Shown here: positions 10,501-20,704 of the stretch, piece after piece
Position numbering within the stretch: the stretch's first letter is position 1
Layout of the letters: every line of letters starts with the position of its first letter
NCBI GenBank assembly: GCA_947396885.1
Contig: OX377204.1
Location: 47,417,139 to 47,481,138 of the forward strand
Reading direction: 5' to 3'
Length of the DNA stretch: 64,000 nt
From: Heligmosomoides polygyrus polygyrus
Lineage: Eukaryota; Nematoda; Chromadorea; Rhabditida; Heligmosomidae
Made by a program: the position numbers and the translations under genes
Notes under the pieces: generated by a model
Told to the model about the DNA's origin: nothing
The model's database searches: none
Seen by the model: the letters and a program-made list of their open reading frames with translations, nothing else

Positions 10501-11138
10501 ATGGGAAAGGGACCAGTGAAAAGCGAATCAACAAAGAAGGACCAGGGGTGGGGGGGGGGGGAATAAGGGTAGACCAGTATATTCCCTCAATATCGTCCAA
10601 TGTGGGTCGGGTCTCTGAAGACGCGTCATAGATGTCGTGGCGTGTGTGTCGGGGTGCAGAACGAGTGTCATAAACGTCGTGGCAACGTCGTGACACGTGA
10701 GTTTACATAGAGTGCTTGAGTAACTATCACTCACGCCAGCACATAGGTAAGGAAGTTAGCGGGGAGATGAGGGGAAGAAATAGGGAGGGTGATTATGGGA
10801 TTCGGAGGAGTATTACTGCCGTCGCACAGTAAACGTTGTCGTCCTGTCGACAATACCGATTAATTTTAATTATTTTTCTGCAGAAGCACAAGCACTTTGG
10901 ATTTGGGCTCTCATGATTTGTTTCTCGCTACATAGAGAACGGACACTTCGGAGAATAAATCGCATACGATTGAGGGTGGATGGGCTTCAGAAACAGTGAA
11001 GATTCTGCCCACCATATCCCGCTGCACTAATCTATATAATAGAACTACTTTTACTGTAGCACAAGTAAGAAAGCCTAAAGAAGAATGGAGGAGGACTGGG
11101 GATGTTCTATTCTCGGGGTTTGGGGGCGAAGCTCCCAA

Positions 11139-11176
11139 CCAGACGTTTGGCGGCCGCTAGGCCGCTGAACGTCTGG
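11139..11176 (+). repeat. 3'-terminal hairpin of Helitron-like copy B
   Basis: CCAGACGTTTGGCGGCCG pairs with GGCCGCTGAACGTCTGG with few mismatches. The last four bases are CTGG, fitting the CTRR rule for Helitron 3' ends. Equivalent hairpins are at 43586-43623 and 51040-51077, with a decayed one at 8102-8120. Confidence 0.85.
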
Positions 11177-11521
11177 TCATATGTATAAATTAATGTATCC
11201 AACATATGCATAATACAAATCTACGCAAGCAGTATTACCTTTTTCCATTTCATGTTTCAGCTAGAAAAAAAAACTACATAAGACGTTACTCAAATAAATT
11301 TGGCCATGGCGTTAAATAGAGTACTTCAACAATGGCAGTCAATACAAAATAACTTTCTAGCTTACATCTAAAAACCTTTATCTATTAACCAACAAACCAC
11401 TGCTGTAGGTAAAATTAAAGACAATCGCACAACAAAGAACTAAGAAAGTAATACAAAGTGAACAAATACATCAAACACAAGGTTTTCCCGCAGTGCCGAA
11501 GTTCATCATCATGTGGAGCAC

Positions 11522-11850
11522 TTAGTTCGCACAGTCTTCTTGTGTTACCGTTGGAATTGCTTCCTGAATGAGAGAGCTCAGCATCCGGTCTGCCGTTGTG
11601 TTGATCAGCAAGCGTTTCACACAGTCCTTGACTTCGGAGAAGATCTTCTCCGCTGGATTCAGCATGTAGGAGTAAAGTGACTTCAACGATAGCTCATAGG
11701 AAGTTTCCTCAGTATTTTCTGTAGCTTAGTGGTATTGTAAATTCTAGCATTGCCCATTTATAGCCATGCGCCATCCATGCTATCCATGCCACGCATCTTC
11801 AAAACAAGCTCCTCGACGAAGGCGCAGAACTTCGGGTGCGCGTGTTCCTT
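11522..11850 (-). pseudogene. IS630/Tc1-type (DDE_3) transposase, C-terminal relic
   Basis: Reading the minus strand from about 11850 to a stop at 11522 gives one coherent frame: FVEELVLKMRGMDSMDGAWL, a stop, MGNARIYNTTKLQKIL, then YSYMLNPAEKIFSEVKDCVK and a short tail ending QEDCAN. The YSYMLNPAEKIFS block matches the third acidic motif of DDE_3 transposases (usually SPxLNPIExxFS), with Glu retained. The second acidic motif, normally VMDNAxIH, reads stop-MGNARIY, so the Asp is replaced by Gly and a nonsense codon sits just before it. The N-terminal DNA-binding part was not recognised upstream. The copy is inactive. Confidence 0.75.
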
Positions 11851-12718
11851 TCTTGGAGCAAGCCTGCGTCCTTCGCAGGTGTAGGTTGAATCCGCTCTCT
11901 CTCTATGAAGATGCATTTCTCCTTATTCGGCGGATGTGTGCCGAAAATTCCAAAGCATATAACTACCAGCTTTGTAGTGGCATCTTTGTTTTAGCGTGAT
12001 CTTCATTTTAATGAGGGCATTGAAGATCGTATTGACAGATTGACATCCTTATCTTCAGCTGGTGTTGGTGTATCTGTACCAAGGTGTGTACTGGATGTCG
12101 TTCGATAGTCTCCACGATGTAGCGCAGAACGTCAGGAGTTAGCCTTCATGAGTTTCCTCCTCCGCGGCTACGCTGCGCACCGCCATCATCCTGTTTATAA
12201 GTAGGGATGATGCCCTTTGCGGTAATCTCGTTAAGGCGAGCGATTTGAGCAGCCTCTCGGAGAAATCTGCCTTTAACTTGCATGGACCTGAGGAGGATTC
12301 GTCTCTGCGACGGAGCCCTTTTCAAGTACCGTCCGTGATTTATAATGGCGTTAGCCTGCCTCTTCTTAAACAAAGCTGGGACGTGGGTGAGCATCGTATT
12401 CCGCGCGGGCAGATTACAGCTGTTTCAATAGTGCAACAAGCTAGATATCTGCCAGATACCAAGTTTTTTGATAGTGTTTGCGCACATTTCAAATCAAATT
12501 GTGCACGAACTGCAGACAATATAACATTTTTTATTGACGTATTTTCTTTAATGTCATAACATCAAGTTTTACAATAACTGATGAAGTTGGCCATTACAGC
12601 AGCGGGACAACCTTATAGTGTTTTATTTTTTTTGTTCACTTTGTATTACATTCTTTTACCTGCAATAGTAGTTTGTGGATAAAAGATAAAGGTTTTTAGA
12701 TGTAAGCTAAGAAGTTAT

Positions 12719-13075
12719 CTGACTCGAGGAAGTGCTGTGATAGGATGTGCACAGATTGCCGCAGATGCAAAGTGAGTGAGGTAAACGCAAGTGGTAGTGC
12801 AAAAAGTGGAGGGATAGCGCAAAAACGGAGAGATGCAGCGGAAAATGCAGCAAGGCCGGAATGCAAAAATTAAGGAAAAAATGAAGGGTAAACGTGGATA
12901 AACCCGTACAGAACGCAATCCTAATGTGGCTGTCCGAGCGCCGAAAAGTGCTCATACTCGAGCGCCCGCGCTGTCGCTGTGCTCGCTTTGTACCTCTTGT
13001 CGCCTGTTCATAGCTGCCGGTTCTGCGCACACCACGCGCGCTGAGCTCTCGTCGCTCTCGTCGCCCGTGCAAAAC
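12719..13075. repeat. GC-rich insert flanked by a duplicated TIR segment
   Basis: A ~70-bp piece of the right TIR (ACCTGCAATAGTAGTTTGT... to GTAAGC...AAGTTAT, 12658-12718) recurs directly at about 13080-13140. The DNA between them includes a CpG-rich patch (12940-13065). This looks like an insertion with partial duplication of the arm. No coding content was recognised. Confidence 0.5.
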
Positions 13076-13319
13076 ATTACCTACAGCAGTGGTTTGTTGG
13101 TTAATAGATAAAGGTTTTTAAATGTAAGCTAGAAAGTTATTTTGTGTTGACTGCCGTTGTTGAAGTACTCTATTTAACGCCATGGCCAAATTTATTTGAG
13201 TAACGTCTTATGTAGTTTTTTTTGTTTAGCTGAAACATGAAATGGAAAAAGGTAATACTGCTTGCGTAGATTTGTATTATGTATATGTTGTTTATATTTA
13301 CATGTTGAGTTATACATAC

Positions 13320-13760
13320 CTGTAGACAGTGCAACAATTACAATTGTGAAGAACGCGCATATCTCCACCATGTTGTTTCATGTAAGCAGCATTTACAGTA
13401 TCAACCAAATGAAATTCGCGACGCCTTGGACGAGTGCATGGCGTAATCTCTTCTTTTGGCACTAAAAATTTCCGGCTCTCTGTTCTTCAAAACTCCAAAT
13501 ATGGTTGAATTTGTTACCCATTAAACTAGAAAATCCTAGACGGTAAGAAAAAGAATTTTGATCAAAGAAAATTTAGTAAGACTTTCTTTGAAGTTTCAAT
13601 TCACCGCCCTATTGGAGAATGCAAAAGTGGCTGTTGACTGTTTGTTTGAAATTTTACAAAGTTCTCATTTCTGGAGAAAAATAATGGTTCAAAGCATGTT
13701 TTAAAAAGCAGGAAGGCGGTCATTTTTAACTAAAAGAAGAGATTTTGCCATGCCCTCGTC
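13320..13760 (-). repeat. Dispersed repeat X, right part
   Basis: 13320-13475 is the inverted partner of 9840-9980 (shared GGCGTCGCGAATTTCAT and TTCACAATTG words). 13540-13760 carries another module in the plus orientation (AAGAAAATTTAG, GCCATGCCCTCGTC). A TAA-flanked MITE end follows immediately at 13764. Confidence 0.6.
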
Positions 13761-13763
13761 TAA

Positions 13764-15050
13764 AGGCCCCCACACACTTTTCAGCAACGCCGCGGAGCTA
13801 AGCCATAGGCCTATGTTATACTTCAGCGACGCGTCGCCGACGCTGCGACACGTCAGCGACGGCCCGTCACCGACGTCGGCCGACGCTGACGTCACCAGCG
13901 ACGTCGCCGACGTCGCCACAGACGCCGCCGACGTCGCCACAGACGCGTGGTCGACGTCGGCGACGTCGTCAACAGATTCTGTGGCGGCGTCGGGGACGTC
14001 GTTGACAGGAGAGCATCGGAACGCATTTTTAGCATCGGAGCGCGCTTTCAATGTCATCATTTGGCCACCAGTCTGCCGATTGCATACATTTTGTGCTTTT
14101 CTTAATCTTCAAATAGATTTTTTATTCTTAATTCTTCTTAATGTTTCAAGACTTGATGATGATTTGTTGTTCTGTATGTACTCTTTAAGAAATGCAAATT
14201 TAGCAGACGCGATTGCATAATTGGGCGATAGAATATCTGAATAGAATAAAATGTGATTTGTCTAAGGTAGAGCATAATTGGAAATCTTGTAGTGTGCGAG
14301 GAAAAGAAGATTGTGAGCGCGAATATGTAACCTATTTAAGTATCAAGTGATGAAGAGCCAAGATGATTACGGCGCGATAGGTGTGAAACATCGTCAAAAT
14401 GATGGCCGACATTGAGAGAAAGTAAGCAAACGAGGCGCCTTCTTGATGTGCGGTTATGAAACCCATGTCGATTCAAAGTAGGCATGAACTATATTTTGAA
14501 GCGAACTCTATTTCTTCTAGACTAACCCAATCCAAATGGTACTGGACCACTTAGGAGTCTGACGCGACCGTTGGTTTTTTCACACTATTGGCTGGATGCC
14601 GCAAGACGGGAGTTTTTGCACTTTCGATTTCGTAATTCGAGGTCCGCCGAGGGTGTTGACAGTGCCGGGAACGAAGAACCCACCCACAAACAAAATACTC
14701 CCTCTGAGCGCATTTTCTCCCAGCCTTGAATGAGGCCGGCGACGGCCCGTCGCCGTGCACAGCGCGGCGACCGACCCACGGACGACGTCGGTGGCGACGT
14801 CGGTGGCGACGTCGGTGGCGACGTCTGTGGCGACGTCGGTGGCGACGTCGGCGGCGGAAGTATAACACCCCCTGCGGAGCTCTCGGCGACGTCGTCGGCG
14901 ACGCTGTGTTGGGCGGGCTGCCACGCAGTGCGTAGCTGCCCGCAAAGCACAGCGTCGCCGACGTCGGCCGACGCGTCGCCGAAGTATAACATAGGCCATA
15001 GGGTAGCGACGCAGAGCTCGCCGCCGGCGACGCTGAAGCGGCCGGATTCA
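13764..15050. mobile_element. PIF/Harbinger-like MITE region with expanded GACGTC repeats
   Basis: The left end AGGCCCCCACACACTTTTCAGC follows TAA and matches the complete MITE at 57812-57951. Segments near 13790-13870 and 14945-15045 are inverted partners (shared CATAGGCCTATGTTATACTTC-like sequence). The interior is extremely CpG-rich, with GACGTC palindromes and a perfect 12-bp tandem repeat. A matching right end with TAA was not found, so the boundary at 15050 is approximate. The 14.2-14.7 kb stretch inside may be unrelated. Long open frames here, up to 228 codons, reflect the repeat. Confidence 0.5.
14784..14855 (+). repeat. 12-bp tandem repeat, six units
   Basis: GACGTCGGTGGC repeats exactly at 12-bp spacing from 14784, with one substitution in units 4 and 6. 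Each unit carries the GACGTC palindrome. Confidence 0.95.
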
Positions 15051-16205
15051 CACCATTATTGCAGCTGCCGCTTCTGACCGCTGATTTCGGACCGATCGGC
15101 GCCGGCAGAGCCGCTGTCTGTGCTCTCGGGGTTCGTGCGTTAGGTGTCTGAGTTATGGTAGCGCGCCACTGCCGCCCGCCACTGTCCCCGATTACGGTAG
15201 CGCGCGGGTTGTTGAGCCCGCCTTGGACATGGTGCAACGGATGAACAGAATAGACTATGCGCCGTGGAGCAGACTTTCTGTCGTAGGGTAGTATTTGAAA
15301 AACTGTTCATTTTTTGTTCTTCTAGTTTTCATATGCTTTGGGCTCTGAGCGACTCCTGCTGGGGGAGAGGTCGCCTTATAACACACTTTAACGAAGTCAA
15401 TAAAGATTACCCCGTGTTAGTAAGGGCCGAACTCCACCATCAAACTATAAAACAAGGAAAAGAAAAGAGATAGGAAAAGCTGAAAATACAACATGGCCTG
15501 AGTGAACGCTACAAAGCTGTGGTACGCTAAAAAAAGTGTAAAAAAGGAAGAAACTTGATGTATTGCTCCTGTTATCATTTCGGCTTTGTAATCTCAGAGG
15601 CGGCATGTGGTCTAACCCAAAACTTGAAGAAAAGAAGAATACAGAGCAAAAAATAGAAAGGAATCAGGTCCGTCCTGCTTCTGCACGGAATGTGCTCTAC
15701 AGCAGCAGTGCACGCTCTGCTCAACTCCCATTATCTCGTACTGAAACCTCGTCCGTGGTGGGCGCTGCACCCGGTCTGCCTACGGTAACCTAGCGCGTCG
15801 CTACGCCCCTGCAGTAGTGAGAGACACCTAACGTAACGCACCCGCAACATTGCGGCATACCCTCACACGGCTGAACTATGCGTTTCCTGCAATCAATTTA
15901 ACATCAGAGTCTCCCACTCAACATGGGTTCCAGCCATTTTTGAATACGAAGATAAGGATATCGGAAAGTCAAATTAGTGGTATGTGGTACTAGAAGCCGG
16001 CACCCAAGAACAACACCGTTCACGCTCGGAGCTGCCATCTTCTATATATTGAACGAAGCATCGTCTATAATGTGGGCCACACCTTCTACCTTGACCTCGA
16101 CGAATTATTAGGAACTGAATGATAAAATCAAGGAAATTTTACGGCAGAACGGCCAAGGCTCAAAGGAGTGTCGGTATTGGAAACTCCGAAGGTCTCTCTG
16201 TGGAT
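15051..16205. other. No recognisable gene
   Basis: Short frames only, without recognisable domains. It may include the unread upstream part of the Penelope-like relic that follows. Confidence 0.4.
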
Positions 16206-16210
16206 CTCCT

Positions 16211-16515
16211 TTGATAATGCCTCGCATCTCGGATTCATTCGCAATGAACGTCAACCGTGTCGTCATGCTGAGGGACCTCCCATGGCCTCATCTTCCGACC
16301 ACCATCATCTTTACGACATTACTAACAACGTCACTTCCGTACGAGAGTCAGTGTGAAAGGAGGAACTGTATGATCTGCGAAGGAGACAACAACGTGTATG
16401 AGAGGAAGTATGTGATCTACAAAGTGGTCTGTGTGTCATGTGAAGAACGTTATATAAGTGAAACAGCGAGACTACACTGGAAAAGAATAGATGAGCAACA
16501 CCTCGCGATGTCGCT
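16211..16515 (+). pseudogene. Penelope-like element: GIY-YIG endonuclease relic
   Basis: The frame contains a zinc-knuckle-like CERRNCMICEGD segment followed by YKVVCVSCEERYISETARLH and WKRIDEQ. In Penelope-like retroelements the C-terminal linker C-x(n)-C-x2-C precedes VYxIxCxxCxxxYIGETGRxL and RxxEH. The match is clear in order and spacing, but GETGR has become SETAR. After about 16507 the sequence runs into a repeat shared with 3319-3390, so the C-terminus is lost. The RT domain is not adjacent; a separate RT relic of this class is at 61.3 kb. Non-functional. Confidence 0.65.
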
Positions 16516-16580
16516 TGATCGATGTGGGAGATTATCATTACGTCGCGTCGCGCCGCGATGCTGCTCTGAACCTCCCCTAA
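16507..16580 (+). repeat. Copy of the 3319-3390 repeat
   Basis: Shares ATTATCATTACGTCGCGTCG, CGCCGCGATG and TCTGAAC with the segment at 3.3 kb. It truncates the Penelope-like relic. Confidence 0.75.
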
Positions 16581-17387
16581 CAATAGGGAGGAAATGAAGT
16601 ATGCAATGAGTCTTGTCACTCCTTAGGAGTTAGCGATGTGGCCGATAAAGACCATCCTGACACATAAATGACAAGGACTCGATCATATATAAAGAGTCCT
16701 TGTACTTCATTTCCGGCCGATGAACATACAAGTAGAGCTTGACCCCTCCCTCCCTGTTAATCTGTCGTGGATAAGCGTAGTCACCAATGAACATCGACTT
16801 CGAGTTTTGAACGCATCAACCGAACAGACAAAATAAAGCTCAGAGAGCTATCAATTTATAAGAAACGAGACTATCGAATGCGCTCCCCCTCCTTAATCAC
16901 ATCGAAGCTTCCTGCGCGAAAGATTGTTTTTACTAGATGACACACAGGGCTTGATTTTCTTTCTGCAGAATAAAAATTTACTCATTAATGTTTCCGATTT
17001 CCGCCAGTCCATCCTTCGCATGCGGTCGACAAAATCTGTGAAGGCAGCTGCTCCACACGAACTGCCATAACTCGGAGAGTTTTGGAGCTTCTGAAGAATT
17101 CAGAGCATGCGTTGAAAACTAGAGAAAAGTGTGAATTCTATACTTTAAAACAGGTTCTAAAAGCGAACGATTCTGCGTAATTAGGAGAATGACGTTTGGG
17201 ACGCTTTTTTCTTCAAATGGTGCAAAATCCTGATCATATGCAAGATCGTTTCAGAAAAACATAGTTTTATCGTTGTACGTCAAACGAGGCTTGAGCCTTT
17301 ATAAGATCGATTTCACTTCCTGATGTCGTTTCCTTCATATCGAGAAAACTTTTCCGTGAAAATGACAAGTCAAGCCATCGGTTGCGA
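16581..17387. other. No recognisable gene; one 10-bp hairpin
   Basis: ACAAGGACTC (16671-16680) pairs with GAGTCCTTGT (16694-16703). Nothing else was recognised. Confidence 0.4.
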
Positions 17388-17690
17388 GATTTGGCGTTGC
17401 TCCAGTTGCCAACAAGCTACGTGAAGTTCGCCTACGGTGGTATGACCATGTTCTTCATGCGGATGGTGACAGCGTTCGGAAGATTGATCTCAACATAGAT
17501 GTGCACAGAAAACCACCTGAAGGGCGGCTCAAGAAACGCTGGCTTGGTACGTTGCACATGTACTTAAAAGAAGCTAAAAGAAGCTGAATCCATCCCGACC
17601 AAGCATTTGATCGTACGAAGTGACGTCACCACACCAGAAGAATGCACCCCGCCCCTAAGCGGGACAAACGCTGAAGAAGAAGAAGAAAAA
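17388..17690 (+). pseudogene. RTE-type LINE, 3' fragment of a second subfamily (RTE-2)
   Basis: Reads RFGVAPVANKLREVRLRW, then DHVLHADGDSVRKIDLN and KKRWLGTLHMYLKEAK before a stop. It continues in degraded form to HHTRRMHPAPKRDKR-like codons and the GAAGAAGAAGAA tail at 17678-17690. It differs clearly from the 7.5, 27.9 and 62 kb copies and is closer to the copy at 47.2-49.7 kb (shared AAGCATTTGAT context). So at least two RTE lineages are present. Only the extreme C-terminus survives. Confidence 0.8.
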
Positions 17691-18435
17691 TCCTTCGGTT
17701 GCGATTCGAAGAGCGTTTCAAAAGATCTTGTAATGAAAGCACTTAAGTAGTAATTAACATCTGTAACTTTATTACAGTGCCACTTCGGACGGATGTCGAT
17801 CCTTCAGGTAGAAAAACGTGCCGTGTCCATGATATCCTGGAAAAATCTGCAGCAATTGAACCGGTCTTGGTTGATTTCAAGGAAATCTTTATTATTAAGT
17901 GAAGAGCAATGAGCACTCAAACAGCTAAAAAAGTTCATTTGTGCTTCTAGTATGTTTCCCTTTGTGAGGGAAACTTCGCGCGCCCCACAATCTCAAGGCA
18001 CACTTGAAACCAACACTTATCAGGTTGTTACAGAAGTAGTTGCCTTTCGTGGTAAGCTGAGATAGGCAGTCTGCTCTTATGAGGAACCATTTTTCAAGTT
18101 AAACGGGCTATTTTGTGGATTTCGTCGTCCTCTTTCAAATTGTGCTTCATGTATTTACCTACCTTCGTACTGTAGGTTATTACGGGGTTTTGAAAAAGTA
18201 TGAACCGGCGCGATTTCCGAGTGGTCGTGCTCTACATGATCAAGCTCCAACATTCTGTAGTTGAGGCAACTCTCAATATTGCACACACAATCGCTTTGAA
18301 ATCGTCTTCTCAAGATACACTGAGATATTAGTTCGAAATGTTTCCTTTTGGAGATTATATCCTCGAGGGGAAGCCTGATCCTGGTCAATCGATTAATTGG
18401 AGAAAAATAGAAGGTATTTATTATGGGCAAACCTT
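17691..18435. other. No recognisable gene
   Basis: No coding or repeat similarity recognised. Confidence 0.4.
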
Positions 18436-18439
18436 GACG

Positions 18440-18650
18440 TGGCGTTATCCAATCTCTTCGTGGAGTGCGCCATGTGGTTTTCTTCTACACGACACACTGA
18501 TTTTACATGATACCCACAACTCTAGCGCAAATTCATCGACTTCGTGGAGATGGAAGGCTTGGTAGCCCTATTTAGATGGAATCATAATCTTGATCCAACC
18601 GGGTGCGCAAGAGCCGACGCCTCCTCCGATAGTCAAGGCCCGAGTTTTTT
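18440..18650 (-). mobile_element. Degenerate tRNA-derived SINE-like copy
   Basis: Shares GATGGAAGGCTTGGTNGCC, GCCGACGCCTCCTCCGA-like and GTGCGCCATG-like words with the better copy at 21960-22262, in the same orientation. It is strongly diverged. Confidence 0.45.
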
Positions 18651-18954
18651 CTGCACAGCACGATTAGCCAATGTGATAGCTCTTCTGTCACACTTAGTAG
18701 TTATACTGGTTCAGCCTTACCTATGCAAATATATCATATTCTTTTCCACAATGCAGTCAATCTGGAGAAAAATGGACCTATTCTATCACATGTGGGAGTC
18801 CAGCACCATGAATGTTCCGTTAAGCTTCTGGCTGCTGCGGAAGCCCAGGACGGGGTCACCGAGAGTCGTAGGGTCGCTGAGGTCCAGGATTTGCAGCCGC
18901 CTCCAGCCTACCTCCTATTCGCCACCAGCCGTCGTCGTCTTCGTCTATTGTTGA

Positions 18955-19036
18955 CATCCAATGTTGGTGGGGTCCATCAGACATGCCGAAGACGTCATCC
19001 AATGTTGGCCGGAATACAGCTGACGTGCCGAAGCTT
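18955..19036 (+). repeat. Two minisatellite units of the Helitron-like family
   Basis: One 38-bp and one 42-bp unit (GACGTCATCCAATGTTGGCC then GACGTGCCGAA) resemble the array of copy B. No ends of the element are visible, so this is a fragment. Confidence 0.5.
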
Positions 19037-19957
19037 ATTACAAATATAGACCAAATTTGCCAAGTAGATTTCATAAGCAAGTCCAGCTAGCAAAGGTCTG
19101 CCGACTGTGTGCCGCGTGCGTTGATGTGACGTGGACACAGTGTTGCTAATCAGCATAGCCGTAAGAGGTTTGGCCACCTTCGGCGGCGGCGCAGTGGAAG
19201 TATTTCGCTTCAAAAAAGTGTGGTTGTAGGTTCTATTCCCGCACACGTCAGTGTTATTGCATTTTGTGATTTATCGTCTGCGAGATCCTTTATCGCCATT
19301 TCCAACACATTTTTGAACAAAAGCATGGCAATAAATGTCGCTTACGTTAATCGAGCTCCTTGTGATTGAAAAGCTGAGCATTTTTGATTTGTCTGTTAAG
19401 CAAGCCAAAACTATATTCACTCATCGTGCCGGAAAAATACGCGCTGTCCCACGGCAGTCGCGGCAGTCGCGCGAAAAATCACACGTGTCGTAAAGGGGCT
19501 TACCTGCCTAAGAAACTGGAAATTCAGAAACCGATGTCAGATTCGTAATCAGCAACCCATTCCGTATATACGAAGTATGAAAAGCTGTTTTTTCGAACTC
19601 GGTAGTACAGTGCATGGCCCCTTTTGATTTACCAACAGCCAAGCTGTTTCAAGATGAAGAGCTGTTGCAAACAATTTATATTCTTTACACTAATGGAATC
19701 AAAAATGTATTAACCAAGGGGTAAGTATATGTAGCCGTAGTACAGCGATGCAACAACCTTCTCCAGCAATGATGGAGGAACGCAAAAAACATGTGCTTTA
19801 TAGCGAGTGAGAGGTTTTTATCGAGAGGTCAACATCGATCGATATTGTTGACTGTAGCTTGAAAGTGACGTTTCTTTGTTTGTATCTCGATGGCAGTTAG
19901 GCAATCCGTCCTGCCGTAGCGGTCCCGTGCGGAAAAACTTTCTGTTCAACTTAATAT
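19037..19957. other. No recognisable gene
   Basis: Nothing recognised apart from the approach to the older mariner. Confidence 0.4.
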
Positions 19958-20154
19958 TATTAGATAGGTGCAAAAGAAATGCAAGTTTTCTGTCTTATTG
20001 GTTTCAACACTATTTTTTTTAAATAAACTAAGACTTTTTATAAGATATTATACACTGTGGGAAAGCTCATTAAATGCGCTTTCTATATATGTATGTGGAA
20101 TTTAATTCAAATCGCTTATTTAAAAAAATAATTAGGTTTTTATTTTCAGATATC

Positions 20155-20640
20155 TTAACGCGGTTTTTGTCATACTCACTTCAGCGATTTGAAACTGGGC
20201 CGGAGTTCCGCTCAGACCGCTCCAAATTCAAACGAAGTATGGTGCCATGGGAGTATCAACGAATGCACAGTACAAAATGGCTCCAAAAGTTTGGTGACGG
20301 CAACACCAGCCTCGAAGACGAACCACATGACAGCCGTTGATAATGATCCATAAAAGGTGTCAGTCCAAGCTGATCCAAGCAAAACCACGCGAGGTATTGC
20401 GGTGGACCTCAACGGCGGTCATAGTACAGTTGTTTGCCATTTGAAGCAAAGTGGGAAGAACAAGAAGCTAAATTGAAATTGACCGAAAGTTAGGAAAATT
20501 GTCGTTTTGAGATATCGTCGGCCCATCTTTTGTCCAATGCGATGAGAAATGGATAATTTATGATAACAGGCATAGCGGCTGAACCAAAAAGAAGTTCCCC
20601 GACATCAGTCAAAGCCAGAAAATTTGGCGAAAATCGCGTC
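20155..20640 (+). pseudogene. Mariner transposase relic (older copy)
   Basis: Recognisable pieces in several frames: STKWLQKFGDGNTSLEDEPH (the usual W-F-x-K-F-x-x-G-x-x-x-L-E-D-x-P-R-x-G-R region), then VQADPSKTTRGIAVDLN and CDEKWIIYDNRHSG, which contains the first catalytic Asp (TCDEKW in relatives). Stops and frameshifts separate them. The second and third Asp motifs are missing. Inactive. Confidence 0.75.
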
Positions 20641-20704
20641 TGGACATCTGAAAATAAAAAACAAATTGTTATTTAGACAAGCTACTCAAATCAAACTCCA
20701 TATA

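Larger units (their letters stand above)
9981..11176 (+). mobile_element. Non-autonomous Helitron-like element, copy B, complete
   Basis: A 1196-bp element that starts TCCTACTATATATAGTCGG and ends in a 38-nt hairpin closing with CTGG. The host base is A on the left and T on the right, with no target duplication. The interior carries a 42-bp minisatellite and G-rich segments but no Rep/helicase. The uninterrupted host sequence is preserved in the opposite arm of the surrounding inverted repeat (about 13300-13320), which fixes both ends. Helitron-type A^T insertion without duplication fits. The hairpin lying flush with the 3' end and the central tandem array also recall the Helentron-associated (DINE-1/HINE-like) architecture. 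Confidence 0.8.
11177..13320. mobile_element. Long-TIR DNA transposon with DDE transposase relic
   Basis: Inverted repeats at about 11190-11415 and 13085-13310 match closely. Ignoring the Helitron-like insertion, they continue outward into 9840-9980 and 13320-13475, giving arms near 385 bp. Between them lies a minus-strand DDE transposase relic (11522-11850). A partial third copy of the arm lies at 12610-12718. The element probably merges with repeat X on both sides. The superfamily, Tc1/IS630-like, is inferred from the transposase motif rather than from the ends. Confidence 0.7.

Noticed and set aside
10218..10631. 137-residue frame with a regular 14-residue repeat
   Set aside because: The 42-bp unit keeps any frame open. 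Other copies of the element have the frame interrupted, and no start context or domain is visible.
14551..15237. 228-residue open frame on the minus strand
   Set aside because: It runs through the CpG-rich MITE/12-bp repeat region, is open on both strands, and consists of Arg/His and Ser/Pro/Thr runs produced by the repeat.
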